Shown here: one piece after another, positions 46,105 through 58,394 of the stretch
Layout: each line of letters opens with the position of its first letter
How positions within the stretch are numbered: the first letter of the stretch is position 1
Assembly (NCBI GenBank): GCA_945905765.1
Contig: CAMDPZ010000003.1
Span: 1 to 64,000, forward strand
Length of the DNA stretch: 64,000 nt
Source: Nitrospira lenta
GTDB lineage: Bacteria > Nitrospirota > Nitrospiria > Nitrospirales > Nitrospiraceae
Reading direction: 5' to 3'
Translations under genes and position numbers: made by a program
Notes under the pieces: generated by a model
What the model was told of the DNA's origin: nothing
Databases searched by the model: none
Seen by the model: the letters and a program-made list of their open reading frames with translations, nothing else

Positions 46105-47319
46105 TCACGAGCCCGGCAATTCAACTAACGCAAACTTTCGCCGACCGATCTTCAAGCGATACACCCTCCCAGTCACGATCGATACGACCGCCGTGGCATC
46201 GCCCTGTTTCAGCTCATCGACTTCTAACCCACCCTGAATAATCAGCCGCCGGGCCTCGCTCTTACTCGGCACCAGCCCCGTCTTGGCTACCAAATCGACC
46301 AGACTGATCGTCTGACCCTCTCGCAGATCTGCCTGAGTCAAGGTCAAACGGACATCCGGCTCCGCGGGAAACTCTCGCTCGGAAAACTTCTGCTGAAAGG
46401 CCGCCTTCGCCTGCTGGCCCGCTTCCGCCCCGTGATACCTCGCCACGATCAGGGCCGCGAGCGCTTGCTTCGCCTCCATCGGATGCGCGGCCTTCACGCC
46501 AGCTAAATCCTCCGTCGTCAGCAGCTCATAGTACCGGAGCATCAACAGATCGCTGATCGACATGAGCTTCCCGAACATTTCGTTCGGACTGTCTTCCAGC
46601 GCGATATAGTTCCCGACGCTCTTGCTCATCTTCTTCACGCCGTCCGTCCCCTCGAGCAACGGCATCGTGATCACCACTTGCGGTTCCTGACCATAGTCCC
46701 GTTGCAGCTCACGCCCCATCAACAGATTGAATTTCTGGTCGGTGCCGCCCAGCTCGACATCGGACTTGAGCGCCACGGAATCGTAGCCCTGCACAAGGGG
46801 ATACATGAACTCATGGATACTGATTGGCTTTTGCTCATGGTACCGCTTGTGAAAATCGTCCCGTTCGAGCATCCGCGCGACACTGCTATGAGCGCTCAGA
46901 TGGATCAACCCCTCCGCCGTCATCGTGCTCATCCAGCGGCTATTGAATTCCACCAGGGTCTTGGCCGGATCGAGGATCTTGAAGATCTGCCGTTCGTAGG
47001 TCTTGGCATTCTCCAAAACTTTTTCCTTCGACAGGGCGACGCGTGTTTCCGACTGGCCGGTCGGATCGCCAATCATGCCGGTAAAATCGCCGATCAAGAA
47101 GATCACTTGATGGCCCAGCTCCTGAAAGTGTTTGAGCTTGTGAATCAAGACCGTATGGCCCAGATGCAGATCCGGCGCAGTCGGATCGAAACCGGCCTTC
47201 ACGCGCAGCGGCCGGTTCTCCTTCAAGGACCTGGTCAGCTTCGACTCAAGTTCGGCCCGTTGAATGACCTCCACGACTCCACGGAGGATCAGATCGAGTT
47301 GACGGGAGAGTTCACTCAT
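46105..47319 (-). CDS. tyrS: Tyrosyl-tRNA synthetase
   Basis: [73 protein letters not shown]-terminal S4. Confidence 0.95.
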   Translation of the reverse strand: MSELSRQLDLILRGVVEVIQRAELESKLTRSLKENRPLRVKAGFDPTAPDLHLGHTVLIHKLKHFQELGHQVIFLIGDFTGMIGDPTGQSETRVALSKEKVLENAKTYERQIFKILDPAKTLVEFNSRWMSTMTAEGLIHLSAHSSVARMLERDDFHKRYHEQKPISIHEFMYPLVQGYDSVALKSDVELGGTDQKFNLLMGRELQRDYGQEPQVVITMPLLEGTDGVKKMSKSVGNYIALEDSPNEMFGKLMSISDLLMLRYYELLTTEDLAGVKAAHPMEAKQALAALIVARYHGAEAGQQAKAAFQQKFSEREFPAEPDVRLTLTQADLREGQTISLVDLVAKTGLVPSKSEARRLIIQGGLEVDELKQGDATAVVSIVTGRVYRLKIGRRKFALVELPGS

Positions 47320-47819
47320 GTCGTCTTCTTCCCCTTCGCGATAGAACTGCCATCCGGCGTCACCGTAACCAGTGGACGAATCCGCTCAAACTTCTTTTTG
47401 CCGATCCCTTTGACCTCTCGCAATTCATCGAGCGCATGAAAGGCCCCCACCGATTGCCGATACTCCATAATCCGTTCAGCCAACTTCGGGCCGATCCCAG
47501 GCAACGCGTCAAAATCCTGCTCCGTCGCCCGATTCAAATCGAGGAGGCCATCGTGAGATCGTTTCGGAACAATAGGAAGCGACGGCGCTGGCAACGAAGC
47601 GGCAGGGGCTGGACTCACCGCCGCAACCTGTCCAGGGTCCGGCCCCCTCTCAACTTTCACCCCTTCAGACGATGAGGCTTCACGCTCGTATATTCGGTCG
47701 AATGAGGTTGGCAAGGTCCAGCCAATCCAGAAAACGACTCCCAGGGTCACAACAAACATGCCAAGCTTCATGAAGAGAGAGTAGAGCATAGTCGTCACGG
47801 TGAACGTCGAACGTCGCAT
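47316..47819 (-). CDS. ComEA-like helix-hairpin-helix protein (start uncertain)
   Basis: [60 protein letters not shown] after N-terminal TM. Confidence 0.85.
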   Translation of the reverse strand: MRRSTFTVTTMLYSLFMKLGMFVVTLGVVFWIGWTLPTSFDRIYEREASSSEGVKVERGPDPGQVAAVSPAPAASLPAPSLPIVPKRSHDGLLDLNRATEQDFDALPGIGPKLAERIMEYRQSVGAFHALDELREVKGIGKKKFERIRPLVTVTPDGSSIAKGKKTT

Positions 47820-47887
47820 CCAAAGTCAAACGTCGAACGTCTCAAGTCAAAAGTCCGACGACTTGATGACCTGATGACTTGATGACT

Positions 47888-49312
47888 TTAAGACCTCTTG
47901 CTTCTGATTTGATGAATCGCTTTCCCCTCGACGTCTTCCGCCGCTTCCATCAGGCCCTCTGACAATGTCGGATGGGCATGGATCATCTCCGCCATTTGCG
48001 TCACCGTCGCGCCGACCTGCATCGCCAAGGCCGCTTCATGCACCAGGTCGGCTGAGTGAGCTCCGATGATATGGACACCCAGGATTTTCCCGCCAGGCGA
48101 CTCGGCAATGACTTTGAACAGGCCCGTCGTGTCCCCCGTCGCTTGCGCCTTCCCCAAGCCTGCATAGCGAAAACGCCCTACCGTAACTGAGCTGTCTGGG
48201 TTCTGCCCGGCAGCCTGGGCTCGCTCTCGGGCCTGCTGTTCCGTGATACCCACACGACCGATCTCAGGCAGGGTAAAGATTCCTGCAGGGATGACGTCGT
48301 AACGGACCTGCGCCTCATGCCCCATAATATTCTCGACCGCCACCTTGCCCTGAGCCGAGGCCACATGCGCCAACATGACCTTGCCAACCACGTCACCGAT
48401 CGCATAGATCCCTGGCACGGTAGTTTCCATCCGCTCATTGACGAGGATCTCCCCCCGCCTGCCCGTCTGTACCCCCACCGGCTCCAGCCCGAGTCCTGCG
48501 CTATTCAATCCGCGACCCACGGACACCAACAGCTTCTCAGCCGTAACCTGCGTGCCATCTTTGAGATGAGCGGCGATACCAGTCGGTGATCGGTCAAATT
48601 TCTCAACACTGTTCCCGGTCAACACCGTCACGCCGCGCTTCTTCAGCTCCCGCTCCATCGTCGAGGAAATATCCTCATCCTCCAAGGGGAGCACGCGCGG
48701 CAGCAATTCAACAATCGTGACCTCCGTCCCCAGCCCACTGTAGAGCGCCGCGAACTCGCAGCCTTCGACTCCCCCCCCGACGATCAAGAGGCTAACAGGA
48801 ATCCGATCGAGCTCCAGAAGATGTTGGCTGGTGAGGACCTGCTGCCCGTCGATGGGAAACTGCGGCAGATTCGGCCAGGACGACCCGGTAGCAATCACGA
48901 TCGCGTCAGCCTGAATGTCCCGCGTCGCGCCATCGGCTGAAGTCACCGTGACCGTCTGCCGATCCCGCAACGATCCGCGCCCCTGCACCTGTTCGATGTT
49001 CCAAGTCTTGAACAGGGTCGCAATGCCCTTCACGAGCATCGCGACGACCTTGTTCTTTCTGGCGACCATCTTGGCGAGATCGTACGTGACCGGCCCTTGG
49101 ACGAGCAGCCCCATGTCTTCTGATTTTTTGACCTTGTCGCCGAGCTCGACAACCGAGAGGAGGGCCTTACTGGGGATGCAGCCCCAATTCAAACAGACGC
49201 CACCCAACGCATGGGACTCGATGACGGTGACGCGGGCGCCCAGTTGGGCCGCCCGAATCGCCGCGACATACCCACCAGGTCCCGCGCCGACAATGGCGAT
49301 GTGTTTAGACAT
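47888..49312 (-). CDS. lpdA: Dihydrolipoyl dehydrogenase
   Basis: IAIVGAGPGGYVAAIRAAQLGARVTVIESHALGGVCLNWGCIPSKALL; IYAIGDVVGKVMLAHVASAQGKVAVENI; HAHPTLSEGLMEA. Confidence 0.94.
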   Translation of the reverse strand: MSKHIAIVGAGPGGYVAAIRAAQLGARVTVIESHALGGVCLNWGCIPSKALLSVVELGDKVKKSEDMGLLVQGPVTYDLAKMVARKNKVVAMLVKGIATLFKTWNIEQVQGRGSLRDRQTVTVTSADGATRDIQADAIVIATGSSWPNLPQFPIDGQQVLTSQHLLELDRIPVSLLIVGGGVEGCEFAALYSGLGTEVTIVELLPRVLPLEDEDISSTMERELKKRGVTVLTGNSVEKFDRSPTGIAAHLKDGTQVTAEKLLVSVGRGLNSAGLGLEPVGVQTGRRGEILVNERMETTVPGIYAIGDVVGKVMLAHVASAQGKVAVENIMGHEAQVRYDVIPAGIFTLPEIGRVGITEQQARERAQAAGQNPDSSVTVGRFRYAGLGKAQATGDTTGLFKVIAESPGGKILGVHIIGAHSADLVHEAALAMQVGATVTQMAEMIHAHPTLSEGLMEAAEDVEGKAIHQIRSKRS

Positions 49313-49321
49313 GGGAGCGAA

Positions 49322-49708
49322 TCAATGCTTTTGTGTGGAGAGAAAGTCCTCGTACTGCGCTGCCGTCATCAGCTGCTCGACTTCACCGGCATTGGAGAGA
49401 TCGATCGTCACCATCCAGCCCTTGCCGTAGGGATCGGAGTTCACCACCTCCGGATGATCTTTCAAATCGGCATTGATCTTCACGATCGTACCGCTCACGG
49501 GCGTGTAGATCGTGGAGGTGGTCTTGGTCGATTCGACCTCACCGATCTGCTGCCCCGCCTTGACGACAGCGCCTGGCTTCGGCATGTCGATAAAGACGAT
49601 GTCGCCCAACGCATCCTGGGCGAAATGACTGATGCCGACCGTCGCCTGCTGGCCGCTCACGCGCACCCATTCATGCTCTTGGTGGTACCGGAGATCTTTC
49701 GGAATCAT
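49322..49708 (-). CDS. gcvH: Glycine cleavage system H protein
   Basis: MIPKDLRYHQEHEWVRVSGQQATVGISHFAQDALGDIVFIDMPKPGAVVKAGQQIGEVESTKTTSTIYTPVSGTIVKIN. Confidence 0.94.
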   Translation of the reverse strand: MIPKDLRYHQEHEWVRVSGQQATVGISHFAQDALGDIVFIDMPKPGAVVKAGQQIGEVESTKTTSTIYTPVSGTIVKINADLKDHPEVVNSDPYGKGWMVTIDLSNAGEVEQLMTAAQYEDFLSTQKH

Positions 49709-49772
49709 GCACACTCCTTATGAAGAAGACCCTGGTCACGAGACGCAGTCGCTCACGCCGATCGGCAGATGC

Positions 49773-50192
49773 CTATCCGACGATTTCCATCGAGGGAAAG
49801 AAATAGGCGATCTCGAACTGGGCGGTCTCCGGAGAATCGGACCCATGCACCGCGTTGAACTCGATGTTCGCCCCATGCGCCTTGCGGATCGTGCCCGCTT
49901 CCGCCTTGGCCGGATCGGTCGCGCCCATCAGCTCACGGTTCTTCTTGATCGCGTTGTCGCCTTGCAGGACCAGCACCACGACCGGACCGGACGACATGAA
50001 CGTGCAGAGGCTATCGAAGAATGGACGGGCCTTATGCACGGAGTAAAATCCCTCGGCGGTGGATTTCGAAAACTGCATCATGCGCATGGCCACCGGCTTC
50101 AACCCGGCTTTTTCGTAGCTGGCAATAATGTCGCCAATCGCGTTCTTTTTGACTGCATCCGGCTTGATAATCGCTAATGTTCGTTCACTCAT
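49773..50192 (-). CDS. ndk: Nucleoside diphosphate kinase
   Basis: [59 protein letters not shown]. Confidence 0.95.
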   Translation of the reverse strand: MSERTLAIIKPDAVKKNAIGDIIASYEKAGLKPVAMRMMQFSKSTAEGFYSVHKARPFFDSLCTFMSSGPVVVLVLQGDNAIKKNRELMGATDPAKAEAGTIRKAHGANIEFNAVHGSDSPETAQFEIAYFFPSMEIVG

Positions 50193-50367
50193 CGCTTGAA
50201 CTCTTCCTCCACGCTAATGATAGAAAATGTCGAAATTGACCGGCCCATTATAAGGAGGGGCTGCCAGCCTTGCAAGGGAGCGCAGCCTCAGGCGGCTGCG
50301 GAAAAACTCGCCTCATACAGGAAATAGCGCAAACGTATTCCGAATGGTGCGGGGGCCGAATAACCTC

Positions 50368-50488
50368 AGGATGCTCAAAAAGTCTGTCAGCAAGGCCGCA
50401 GGCGAGTCGAAACCGGAGGCGTGCCCTCGGGGTACGTTGAGGATTTCGACGAGCCGAGCACGCCGCTGGCGGACTTTTTCAGCATCCT
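50368..50488 (-). repeat. Intergenic palindromic repeat, copy R6
   Basis: AGGATGCTCAAAAAGTCTGTCAGCAAGGCCGCAG..GGTACGTTGAGGAT..GCCGCTGGCGGACTTTTTCAGCATCCT; inverted orientation; ends next to the mtnA stop codon. Confidence 0.88.
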
Positions 50489-50489
50489 G

Positions 50490-51521
50490 TTAGGAAGAGA
50501 ATTGCGCCGCCAGATCTTGGGGGCGAAACACGCCCCGTTCGGTGATGATGCCGGTGATCAATTCAGCCGGCGTCACGTCGAAGGCTGGATTGTAGACCGC
50601 GACTCCGGCTGGAGCGATCGCGTGGCTGCCGTGGATGGTCGTGACCTCTAACGGGTTCCGCTCTTCGATCGGAATCTCCGCTCCTGTTTTCGTCTTCAAA
50701 TCGATCGTGGAATAGGGAGCCGCCACGTAAAAGGGAATCCCGTGAGCCTTCGCCAGCACGGCAACCGAATAGGTCCCGATTTTATTCGCCACATCCCCGT
50801 TGGCGGCGATCCGGTCAGCTCCCACGACACAGAGTTGAATCTTCCCCTGTCTCATGAGCGCGCCAGCCATATTGTCCGTGATGAGCGTCACGGGAATCTT
50901 GTCCTGCATCAACTCCCAGGCCGTGAGCCTCGCTCCCTGCAGCACCGGTCTGGTCTCATCTGCGATAACCTGAATCTTCTTCCCCTGCTCCCAAGCTGCG
51001 CGAATCACGCCGAGCGCCGTGCCGTAACCAGCCGTCGCCAATGCGCCGGCATTGCAATGGGTCAGGACTGTTTGGCCGCTGGCAATAAGCTTCGCGCCGT
51101 GCTGCCCCATCGCCTTGCAAAGCGCGATGTCCTCATCCAGGATCCGTTGCGACTCCTCCACGAGCAGCCGCTTAATGTCCGATACAGGCCGTTCCCGTAA
51201 TTCCGATAACTTTCGCTTCATCCGCTCTATCGCCCAGAAGAGATTGACGGCGGTCGGCCTGGTCGCAGCCAGGCAGTCGCAGATCTCAAGCATCGCATTC
51301 ATAAATTCATCGTAAGATACTGCTTTAATTGATTGCGCGCCGAGCGCCACGCCCATCGCTGCAGTCACGCCAATCGCAGGCGCCCCGCGAACAACCAGCT
51401 CCTTGATCGCCCGAGCCACCGTCAGATAGTCCCGGCAATCCAGGAACACAACCTTCCCAGGAAGCTGACTTTGATCGAGCAATCGAACTGCTCCGTCTTT
51501 CCATTCAACAGTAGGAACCAT
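50490..51521 (-). CDS. mtnA: S-methyl-5-thioribose-1-phosphate isomerase
   Basis: [106 protein letters not shown]. Confidence 0.94.
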   Translation of the reverse strand: MVPTVEWKDGAVRLLDQSQLPGKVVFLDCRDYLTVARAIKELVVRGAPAIGVTAAMGVALGAQSIKAVSYDEFMNAMLEICDCLAATRPTAVNLFWAIERMKRKLSELRERPVSDIKRLLVEESQRILDEDIALCKAMGQHGAKLIASGQTVLTHCNAGALATAGYGTALGVIRAAWEQGKKIQVIADETRPVLQGARLTAWELMQDKIPVTLITDNMAGALMRQGKIQLCVVGADRIAANGDVANKIGTYSVAVLAKAHGIPFYVAAPYSTIDLKTKTGAEIPIEERNPLEVTTIHGSHAIAPAGVAVYNPAFDVTPAELITGIITERGVFRPQDLAAQFSS

Positions 51522-51571
51522 AGAAGAATCTTGTAGCGGGAACTGCGACGCAGTGCAAGGGGCTAATACTT

Positions 51572-54112
51572 TTAAAAATCGTGCCACTGCTGCCACAGCC
51601 TGATCCAATTCGCCCTCTCGCAAGCCCAAAGGCAGGAGGTTCTATTCGTCGGTTGCAGCAACCATTCTTTCGTTCGATGGACTTCGAGCGCCTTGCCAGA
51701 GACTCCTCCGGCAAACCACACTCCCCCATCGCGGTCGGTTCGCAACGTGGCAATCCCTTCCGCCTCGTATACATCGAGCACGGCCTGAGCCGGGTGCCTG
51801 TAGGGATTATGCCGCCCGGCTGAAAAGACCGCATAGGTCGGATGCACCGATGCCAGCCAATCGCGGTTCAACGAACTGACCGCTCCATGATGCGGCGCCT
51901 TCAGGACTTCGACCGTATCGTGAGGCGTCGCTCGCATCATCCTCGCCAAGCCATCCCGCTCGACATCCGCAGCAAAGAGGATCACATGGTGACCACACGT
52001 AAGCCTCGTCACCACCGAACGATTGTTCAGACCATGTCCACTCCCGTGACGATCACGAATCGACGCACCAACAGACTCATCCGCCGGAGGATTGAGGACC
52101 ATCATCCGGCAGGGACCGGACGAGAGGATCCCCTGCCCCTCTCTCGCCACCTGCTCGGATAATCCTCGATCGGCCAATGACTGCTGCAGCCGCTGATAGA
52201 ACAGCTCCTCCCTGGGCTCACCCAGTCCCCAATAGTTTTTCACAGTAAAATGACGGACCACCCAGGCCAGGCCTCCGACATGATCCAGTTGCGGATGCGT
52301 ACCGATCACCTGGTCGATGGTACGGATGCCTCTGTTCCAGAGAAAGGGGGCCACCACTCCGCGACCCATGTCGAATCGTTCATAGGTCGCCCCTCCGTCG
52401 ATCAACAGGACCTGACCATCAGGCAGTTCAACAACCGCACTATCCCCTTGGCCGACATCCAGAAACGTGACGCGGAAATGCTCTCCATCGGGAAACATCC
52501 TGGGAGACCAAGCCCACCAGAGCAAGACCGCGACCAATCCGGCTCCTGCAACCAACCGAAGCCCCACACGACCCACTCGCAGCCATATCAATCCGAGGCA
52601 GACATAGAACAGCCCCATGGTGAGTGCCGAAGGGGCCGCGACATGCCATTCCCCTCCCGGCAAGGTCGAGAGCAGACGGACCGACGCCACAAAATGCTCA
52701 AGCAACCACTGATTCCATGACGCCAATGGCAGCAGGCTTGCCCCTGTCATAATCTGCCAGACTCCGGCCGCCAGTCCGATCGGAACCAGCAAAACTCCCA
52801 TCGCAGGGACGGCCACCACATTGGTGAACAGACCGAGCCAGGGCAATTGATTGAAATAGTGAGCCACCAACGGGAGGGTCACCATTGTCACGACCCCGCT
52901 CATGAGTACCGAGTCTCTCCCCCACCCGGCACATGTTTTCAGGAGCGACGGCTCGCTCGGAAACTTTTCCACATCAGCAGCAGTCCTCCAGGCCAGCCAC
53001 CCGGCAATGGCAAGGACTGACAGAAACGAAAGCTGGAAGGAGATATCGAACAGGGCTTGAGGATCGTGCAAGAGAATCACCAACGCAGCGGCCGAGAGAG
53101 CATGGAACAGACGCCGCTCCTGGCCGAGCCAGATCGCCATCAGCCCTACAGCCACCATCAGCAACGAGCGCATCGTCGCCAATTCCGCCCCGGCCAGGCA
53201 GGCATAGCCAGTGACCGGCACAATCGTACAGGCAACAGCGATGCGAGTCGGCGTAATCCTCCTGGACAAGAACAGCAGCCAATCGGCTGGCAGCAGAATC
53301 ATCATCCATCTGACCACCGCAAAGATGAGCAGCGCGACGAGGCCCAAGTGGCTTCCTGAAATGGACAGGAGATGGACCGTTCCCGTCACCATGAATTGAT
53401 CGCGCAGGTCCTGATCGAGATATCCGCGATCGCCGAGAATGATGCCCAGATAAAGCCCCAGCGCCGGCTGAGCAATACTTTGTATCGCGGCGAGACGGAT
53501 GCTGCTCCGCCAGCGATCAACTTGATTCCAGATCGCCCACCAGACATGCGCACGACCGGACTCAAGCAACTGCACCGCTTCGGCCCCTGTCACCGTGGCG
53601 ACTGAGTCAATTCCTTGCCGCTCAAGATAGGCCGCATAGTCGAATCCGCCTGGATTCAACGACCCGCTCGGACGGCGCAAGGGCGCCAGAAAGCGGACCA
53701 CATCGCCCTGAAAAAATATTCGCTGAGGGGTCCGCCAAGTCAGTCGAACCAATCTGGCAACTCCCGGCGATGCGGAAGGGTCATCCGGTCTGACAATCAT
53801 GACCAGCCGATCAGGCGCCAGCTGCACCGGCGCGACGATGCGGCCAGTCATCTCGATTGCCCGATCAGATGGCGGATCGGCCAGCGTGCTATGGCCTGGC
53901 AGACTGACGGCCAGAGCCCAATAGACCACTCCCGCCAGGAGCGTCCCGTAAAGCCACGAGGCCTGACGGAGGGACAATCGATCAACTTGTTCAAGGAAGA
54001 CAGCACCGATAGCCGTGAGGAAGAGCAGGAAGAACGAGGACAGGGGGAAATAGGGAATCTGCGATCCGACGAAAAGCCCGGAGATAAAGGCAATAGTCAG
54101 GGACGGCAGCAT
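51572..54112 (-). CDS. comEC: ComEC/Rec2 DNA internalisation protein
   Basis: [45 protein letters not shown] domain [27 protein letters not shown]. Confidence 0.92.
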   Translation of the reverse strand: MLPSLTIAFISGLFVGSQIPYFPLSSFFLLFLTAIGAVFLEQVDRLSLRQASWLYGTLLAGVVYWALAVSLPGHSTLADPPSDRAIEMTGRIVAPVQLAPDRLVMIVRPDDPSASPGVARLVRLTWRTPQRIFFQGDVVRFLAPLRRPSGSLNPGGFDYAAYLERQGIDSVATVTGAEAVQLLESGRAHVWWAIWNQVDRWRSSIRLAAIQSIAQPALGLYLGIILGDRGYLDQDLRDQFMVTGTVHLLSISGSHLGLVALLIFAVVRWMMILLPADWLLFLSRRITPTRIAVACTIVPVTGYACLAGAELATMRSLLMVAVGLMAIWLGQERRLFHALSAAALVILLHDPQALFDISFQLSFLSVLAIAGWLAWRTAADVEKFPSEPSLLKTCAGWGRDSVLMSGVVTMVTLPLVAHYFNQLPWLGLFTNVVAVPAMGVLLVPIGLAAGVWQIMTGASLLPLASWNQWLLEHFVASVRLLSTLPGGEWHVAAPSALTMGLFYVCLGLIWLRVGRVGLRLVAGAGLVAVLLWWAWSPRMFPDGEHFRVTFLDVGQGDSAVVELPDGQVLLIDGGATYERFDMGRGVVAPFLWNRGIRTIDQVIGTHPQLDHVGGLAWVVRHFTVKNYWGLGEPREELFYQRLQQSLADRGLSEQVAREGQGILSSGPCRMMVLNPPADESVGASIRDRHGSGHGLNNRSVVTRLTCGHHVILFAADVERDGLARMMRATPHDTVEVLKAPHHGAVSSLNRDWLASVHPTYAVFSAGRHNPYRHPAQAVLDVYEAEGIATLRTDRDGGVWFAGGVSGKALEVHRTKEWLLQPTNRTSCLWACERANWIRLWQQWHDF

Positions 54113-54142
54113 AGGCCTCCCTCAAGAGGATGCTACTGAAGC

Positions 54143-55492
54143 TTACTCGATATGGGCCTTAACGACCTCGACCAGTCGATTGGCCACGTCGCGAATCTGG
54201 TCATCGCGCTCCCCTTCAACCATCACCCTTAAAAGAGGCTCGGTTCCGGAGTACCGCACCAAAACACGTCCGCTGCCATTGAGGCGCTGTTCACTGTCAC
54301 GAATGGCTTGTTGCAGAGCTGGGACCGTATCGAGGTCCGGCTTCTTCGCCACCTTCACATTGAGCAAGACTTGCGGGACTGCCGTCATGGCCTGGGCCAA
54401 GTCCAACAGGGATTTATCCGTCCGTTTCATCAGCGACAACACTTGGAGCGCCGAGAGTAGCCCGTCACCGGTCGTATTGTGATCCAGGAAGATGAAATGA
54501 CCCGACTGTTCCCCCCCGAAGTTATACCCGTCAGCCGACATCCGTTCGAGCAAATATCGGTCACCGACGGCAGTCCGCACCAGCGTGATGCCGGCCTTCG
54601 TCATGGCGCGTTCCAGCCCGAAGTTGCTCATGACGGTCCCCACCACCGTCTGCTTGGCCAACTGTCCCTGCCGATGCAGATCCAGCGCCAGCATCGCCAT
54701 GATAGGATCTCCGTCCAGGACTCGTCCCTGTTCGCAGACGAAGATCGCGCGATCGGCATCCCCGTCCAGCGCCACACCGAGATGGGCCCCCCGCTCACGC
54801 ACCGCCTGTTGCAGCAATTCAGGGTGAACCGCCCCGCAGCCGGCATTGATATTCATCCCGTTCGGCTTATCGCCGATCACCTCGACCGTCGCCCCGAGCT
54901 CGCGCAGGACTTTCGGCGCGACTTTGTAGGCTGCGCCATTGGCGCAATCGACTACGACCTTGAGTCCCTTGAAATCCATGGTCTTCGGCAGAGACCGTTT
55001 GACGAACTCGATATAGCGCCCCTCGGCATCGTCGATGCGATAGGCCTTGCCGATGGCATCGGCCGTGGGCCTCAGGTGGGCAATCCCGTTCGAGACGATG
55101 AGTTCCTCGATGCGCTGCTCCATCTCATCGGGCAGCTTGAACCCGTCGTTGGAGAAAAACTTGATGCCGTTATCCTGATAAGGATTATGTGAGGCCGAAA
55201 TCATCACCCCCGCATCGGCCCGGAGGCTTCTGGTCAAAAATGCAATCGCCGGAGTCGGCATCGGACCGACCAGCAACACATCCACGCCCATCGAACAGAT
55301 TCCGGAGGTCAAGGCCGACTCCAACATATAGCCGGAGATGCGGGTATCCTTGCCGATCACGATCTGGTGTCGTCCGGCCCGGCGCATAAACAGATGCGCA
55401 GCGGCCCGTCCCAACTGCATCGCCATTTCACTGGTCATCGGATCGAGATTGGCAACCCCGCGAACCCCGTCCGTGCCGAACAATTTACGCAT
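54143..55492 (-). CDS. glmM: Phosphoglucosamine mutase
   Basis: [64 protein letters not shown]. Confidence 0.95.
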   Translation of the reverse strand: MRKLFGTDGVRGVANLDPMTSEMAMQLGRAAAHLFMRRAGRHQIVIGKDTRISGYMLESALTSGICSMGVDVLLVGPMPTPAIAFLTRSLRADAGVMISASHNPYQDNGIKFFSNDGFKLPDEMEQRIEELIVSNGIAHLRPTADAIGKAYRIDDAEGRYIEFVKRSLPKTMDFKGLKVVVDCANGAAYKVAPKVLRELGATVEVIGDKPNGMNINAGCGAVHPELLQQAVRERGAHLGVALDGDADRAIFVCEQGRVLDGDPIMAMLALDLHRQGQLAKQTVVGTVMSNFGLERAMTKAGITLVRTAVGDRYLLERMSADGYNFGGEQSGHFIFLDHNTTGDGLLSALQVLSLMKRTDKSLLDLAQAMTAVPQVLLNVKVAKKPDLDTVPALQQAIRDSEQRLNGSGRVLVRYSGTEPLLRVMVEGERDDQIRDVANRLVEVVKAHIE

Positions 55493-56369
55493 GTTGTGCT
55501 TTCATGGGTCGGGCCGTCGCTTGACTGATTGCCATTGTCACCTGCATCACTTCTCGCATCGCGCGCACATCGTGCACGCGAAGGATTCCGGCGCCCCGCT
55601 CGACCGCCATCGCCACCGCCGCCGCCGTCGCCCACTGCCGCTCCTGCACCGGCCGGTCCACCAGCTGTCCGAGAAACGCCTTGCGCGAGACCCCCACCAG
55701 CAAGGGACAACCCAACCCTGCAAACCGGTCCAGTTGCGCTAAGAGCGTCAGGTTATGTTCGAGCAGCTTACCAAATCCGATGCCCGGATCAAGCACGATT
55801 TGTGTTTGCACCAGGCCGCGCGACAGGGCGAAACGGATTCGCTCTTCGAAAAATACGGAGACCTCGCCCACCACATCCTCGTAGGAGGGTTGCTGCTGCA
55901 TCGTGCGCGGCGTCCCGCTCATATGCATCAGGACGATCCCGGCTCCCATACGGACGATGACCTCCACCATCGCGGAATCGCCTCGCAAGGCCGTGACATC
56001 GTTCACCAGCACCGCTCCCGCGTCGAGAGCCGCCTGTGCCACCGAGGCTTTCGAGGTATCGATGGAAATCGGAACCCGGACGGCTTTGGCCACTGCGGCC
56101 ACGACGGGAATCGCGCGACGACGTTCTTCCGCCTCCTCGACAGGATCCGCGCCGGGACGAGTCGACTCTGCGCCGATGTCCAAAAGATCCGCCCCTTCCT
56201 CCACCAGGCGAAGGGCATGGGCCACAGCGGCGTCAGGGTCCAGGTAACGGCCACCGTCAGAAAATGAATCGGGCGTGACGTTCACCACGCCCATCATGAG
56301 CGGTCGGCCAGGAAACTCGATCAGCCGATCCGTGGCCCGTCTCGTCAATGTTGTGTAATCTACCAGCAA
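55485..56369 (-). CDS. folP: Dihydropteroate synthase
   Basis: [86 protein letters not shown]. Confidence 0.95.
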   Translation of the reverse strand: MLVDYTTLTRRATDRLIEFPGRPLMMGVVNVTPDSFSDGGRYLDPDAAVAHALRLVEEGADLLDIGAESTRPGADPVEEAEERRRAIPVVAAVAKAVRVPISIDTSKASVAQAALDAGAVLVNDVTALRGDSAMVEVIVRMGAGIVLMHMSGTPRTMQQQPSYEDVVGEVSVFFEERIRFALSRGLVQTQIVLDPGIGFGKLLEHNLTLLAQLDRFAGLGCPLLVGVSRKAFLGQLVDRPVQERQWATAAAVAMAVERGAGILRVHDVRAMREVMQVTMAISQATARPMKAQHA

Positions 56370-56388
56370 AGGACGGCGCCTCCCTGCA

Positions 56389-56430
56389 GCAGGATACTGA
56401 AAATCCGCCAGCGGCCTTCTCGTCTATGGC
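56389..56430 (+). repeat. Truncated copy of the intergenic repeat (R7, half-element)
   Basis: AGGATACTGAAAATCCGCCAGCGGCCTTCTCG resembles one end of R1/R6. Confidence 0.4.
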
Positions 56431-56445
56431 AACTCGGCTGTACTG

Positions 56446-56471
56446 CCGGGACGCCCAGACAGGCGTCCCGG
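56446..56471 (-). terminator. Hairpin downstream of ftsH
   Basis: CCGGGACGCCcagacaGGCGTCCCGG perfect 10-bp stem, 15 bp past the ftsH stop. Confidence 0.5.
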
Positions 56472-56485
56472 ATCAGTGCATGCAA

Positions 56486-58297
56486 TTAGGCAGGAACTGT
56501 TTGAGATGTGGATTGCAAAATAATCTGGTCGATATCAGCTGAATCCAGCACTTCTTTTTCCAGGAGCGCTTCCGCCAAGCCCTTCAAGCTGGCCATGTGC
56601 TCCGTGAGCAGGCGCTTCGCCCGCTCATAGTTTTCCGTCACCAGCCGTTTGACTTCCTGGTCGATTTCCAACGCGATTTGCTCGCTGAAATCGCGCCGGC
56701 TCCCCATCTCTCTCCCAAGAAACACTTCTTCTTCTTTTTTGCCGAACGTCAGAGGACCCAACTTTTCGCTCATGCCCCATTCGCAAACCATCTTCCGCGC
56801 GAGATCCGTGGCCCGTTCGAGATCGTTCCCCGCTCCGGTTGTCATGTGCTTCAAGACCAGCTCTTCCGCCACACGCCCGCCCATGAGGATGGCCAGGTTG
56901 TTGTACAAGAACTCCTTCGAGTAGTTGTGCCGGTCATCGGTGGGAAGCTGCATCGTCACGCCCAAGGCGCGGCCGCGAGGAATGATCGTGACTTTATGGA
57001 CCGGGTCCGTTCCAGGAATCAGCTTGGCAATCAACGCATGGCCTGCTTCATGATAGGCCGTCGTCCGCTTCTCATCGTCGCTCAAGATTAAACTCTTGCG
57101 CTCGGCCCCCATCAAGACTTTGTCTTTGGCCATCTCGAAGTCGACAACTTCCACTTCTTTTTTGTTCTGTCTCGCAGCCCAGAGGGCCGCTTCGTTGACC
57201 AGGTTCTCCAGATCGGCTCCGGAGAAGCCTGGCGTGCCTCGCGCAATTTTCTCCAACTCCACATCCGTGGCGATCGGCACCTTCTTCGTATGGACCTTGA
57301 GAATTTCCGTCCGCCCCCGCAAGTCCGGTCGATTGACGACGACTTGCCGGTCGAAACGCCCAGGTCTGAGCAGGGCTGGATCGAGGACGTCAGGCCGATT
57401 GGTCGCCGCGACCAGGATCACGCCTTCTGTCGTATCGAATCCATCCATCTCGACGAGCAATTGATTCAGCGTCTGTTCGCGCTCGTCATTCCCTCCGCCC
57501 AATCCTGCGCCGCGAAGTCGGCCGACTGCATCGATTTCATCGATGAAAATGATGCAGGGCGCATGCTTTTTCCCCTGCTCGAAGAGATCGCGCACACGGG
57601 AAGCGCCGACGCCGACAAACATTTCCACAAAGTCCGATCCGCTGATACTGAAGAACGGCACGCTGGCTTCACCGGCAATGGCCTTAGCCAAAAGAGTCTT
57701 GCCGGTCCCGGGAGGTCCGACGATCAAGACGCCCTTGGGAATGCGGCCACCCAGCTTTTGGAACTTGCGAGGGTCCCGGAGAAACTCGATGATCTCCAGC
57801 ACTTCTTCTTTCGCTTCATCGACGCCTGCCACGTCGGAGAACATCACTTTTTTGCGGTCCTCCGTCAACATGCGGGCGCGGCTCTTCCCGAATGAGAGGG
57901 CCTTATTGCCCCCCATCTGCATTTGCCGCATCAGGAAAAACCACAGGCCCAGGAAGAGCACAAAGGGCCCCCAGGTCACTAAGAAAGTAATGTACCAAGG
58001 GCTCTCGTCCGGTGGCTTGGCTTCGATCTGAACACCACGCTCCCGCAAGACCTTCACCAATTCAGGATACTCCACCGAATAGGTCCTGATACGGGTCTTG
58101 TCTTTCAGCACGGCGCTGATGTGGCTGGATTTGATAATGACCCGTTCAACCTCGCCCTTGTCGAGCTTGGCCATAAACTCGCTGAAAATCACATCTTCTT
58201 CAGGCGCATGGGTCGGCACACTGAACAGGTTGAACAGTAAAATCATGAAGAGGCCGACGACGACCCAGAAAAGCAGATTCTTTGCCCTGGAATTCAT
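56486..58297 (-). CDS. ftsH: ATP-dependent zinc metalloprotease FtsH
   Basis: [82 protein letters not shown]. Confidence 0.96.
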   Translation of the reverse strand: MNSRAKNLLFWVVVGLFMILLFNLFSVPTHAPEEDVIFSEFMAKLDKGEVERVIIKSSHISAVLKDKTRIRTYSVEYPELVKVLRERGVQIEAKPPDESPWYITFLVTWGPFVLFLGLWFFLMRQMQMGGNKALSFGKSRARMLTEDRKKVMFSDVAGVDEAKEEVLEIIEFLRDPRKFQKLGGRIPKGVLIVGPPGTGKTLLAKAIAGEASVPFFSISGSDFVEMFVGVGASRVRDLFEQGKKHAPCIIFIDEIDAVGRLRGAGLGGGNDEREQTLNQLLVEMDGFDTTEGVILVAATNRPDVLDPALLRPGRFDRQVVVNRPDLRGRTEILKVHTKKVPIATDVELEKIARGTPGFSGADLENLVNEAALWAARQNKKEVEVVDFEMAKDKVLMGAERKSLILSDDEKRTTAYHEAGHALIAKLIPGTDPVHKVTIIPRGRALGVTMQLPTDDRHNYSKEFLYNNLAILMGGRVAEELVLKHMTTGAGNDLERATDLARKMVCEWGMSEKLGPLTFGKKEEEVFLGREMGSRRDFSEQIALEIDQEVKRLVTENYERAKRLLTEHMASLKGLAEALLEKEVLDSADIDQIILQSTSQTVPA

Positions 58298-58394
58298 CCA
58301 GATCTCCTTGTGGATTGACGCTTAAATGAGGAAAACCACGCAGTTCCGTGATGCTACCACAGCCCATTCCTACTGACAACCGTGGGGCACGAAC

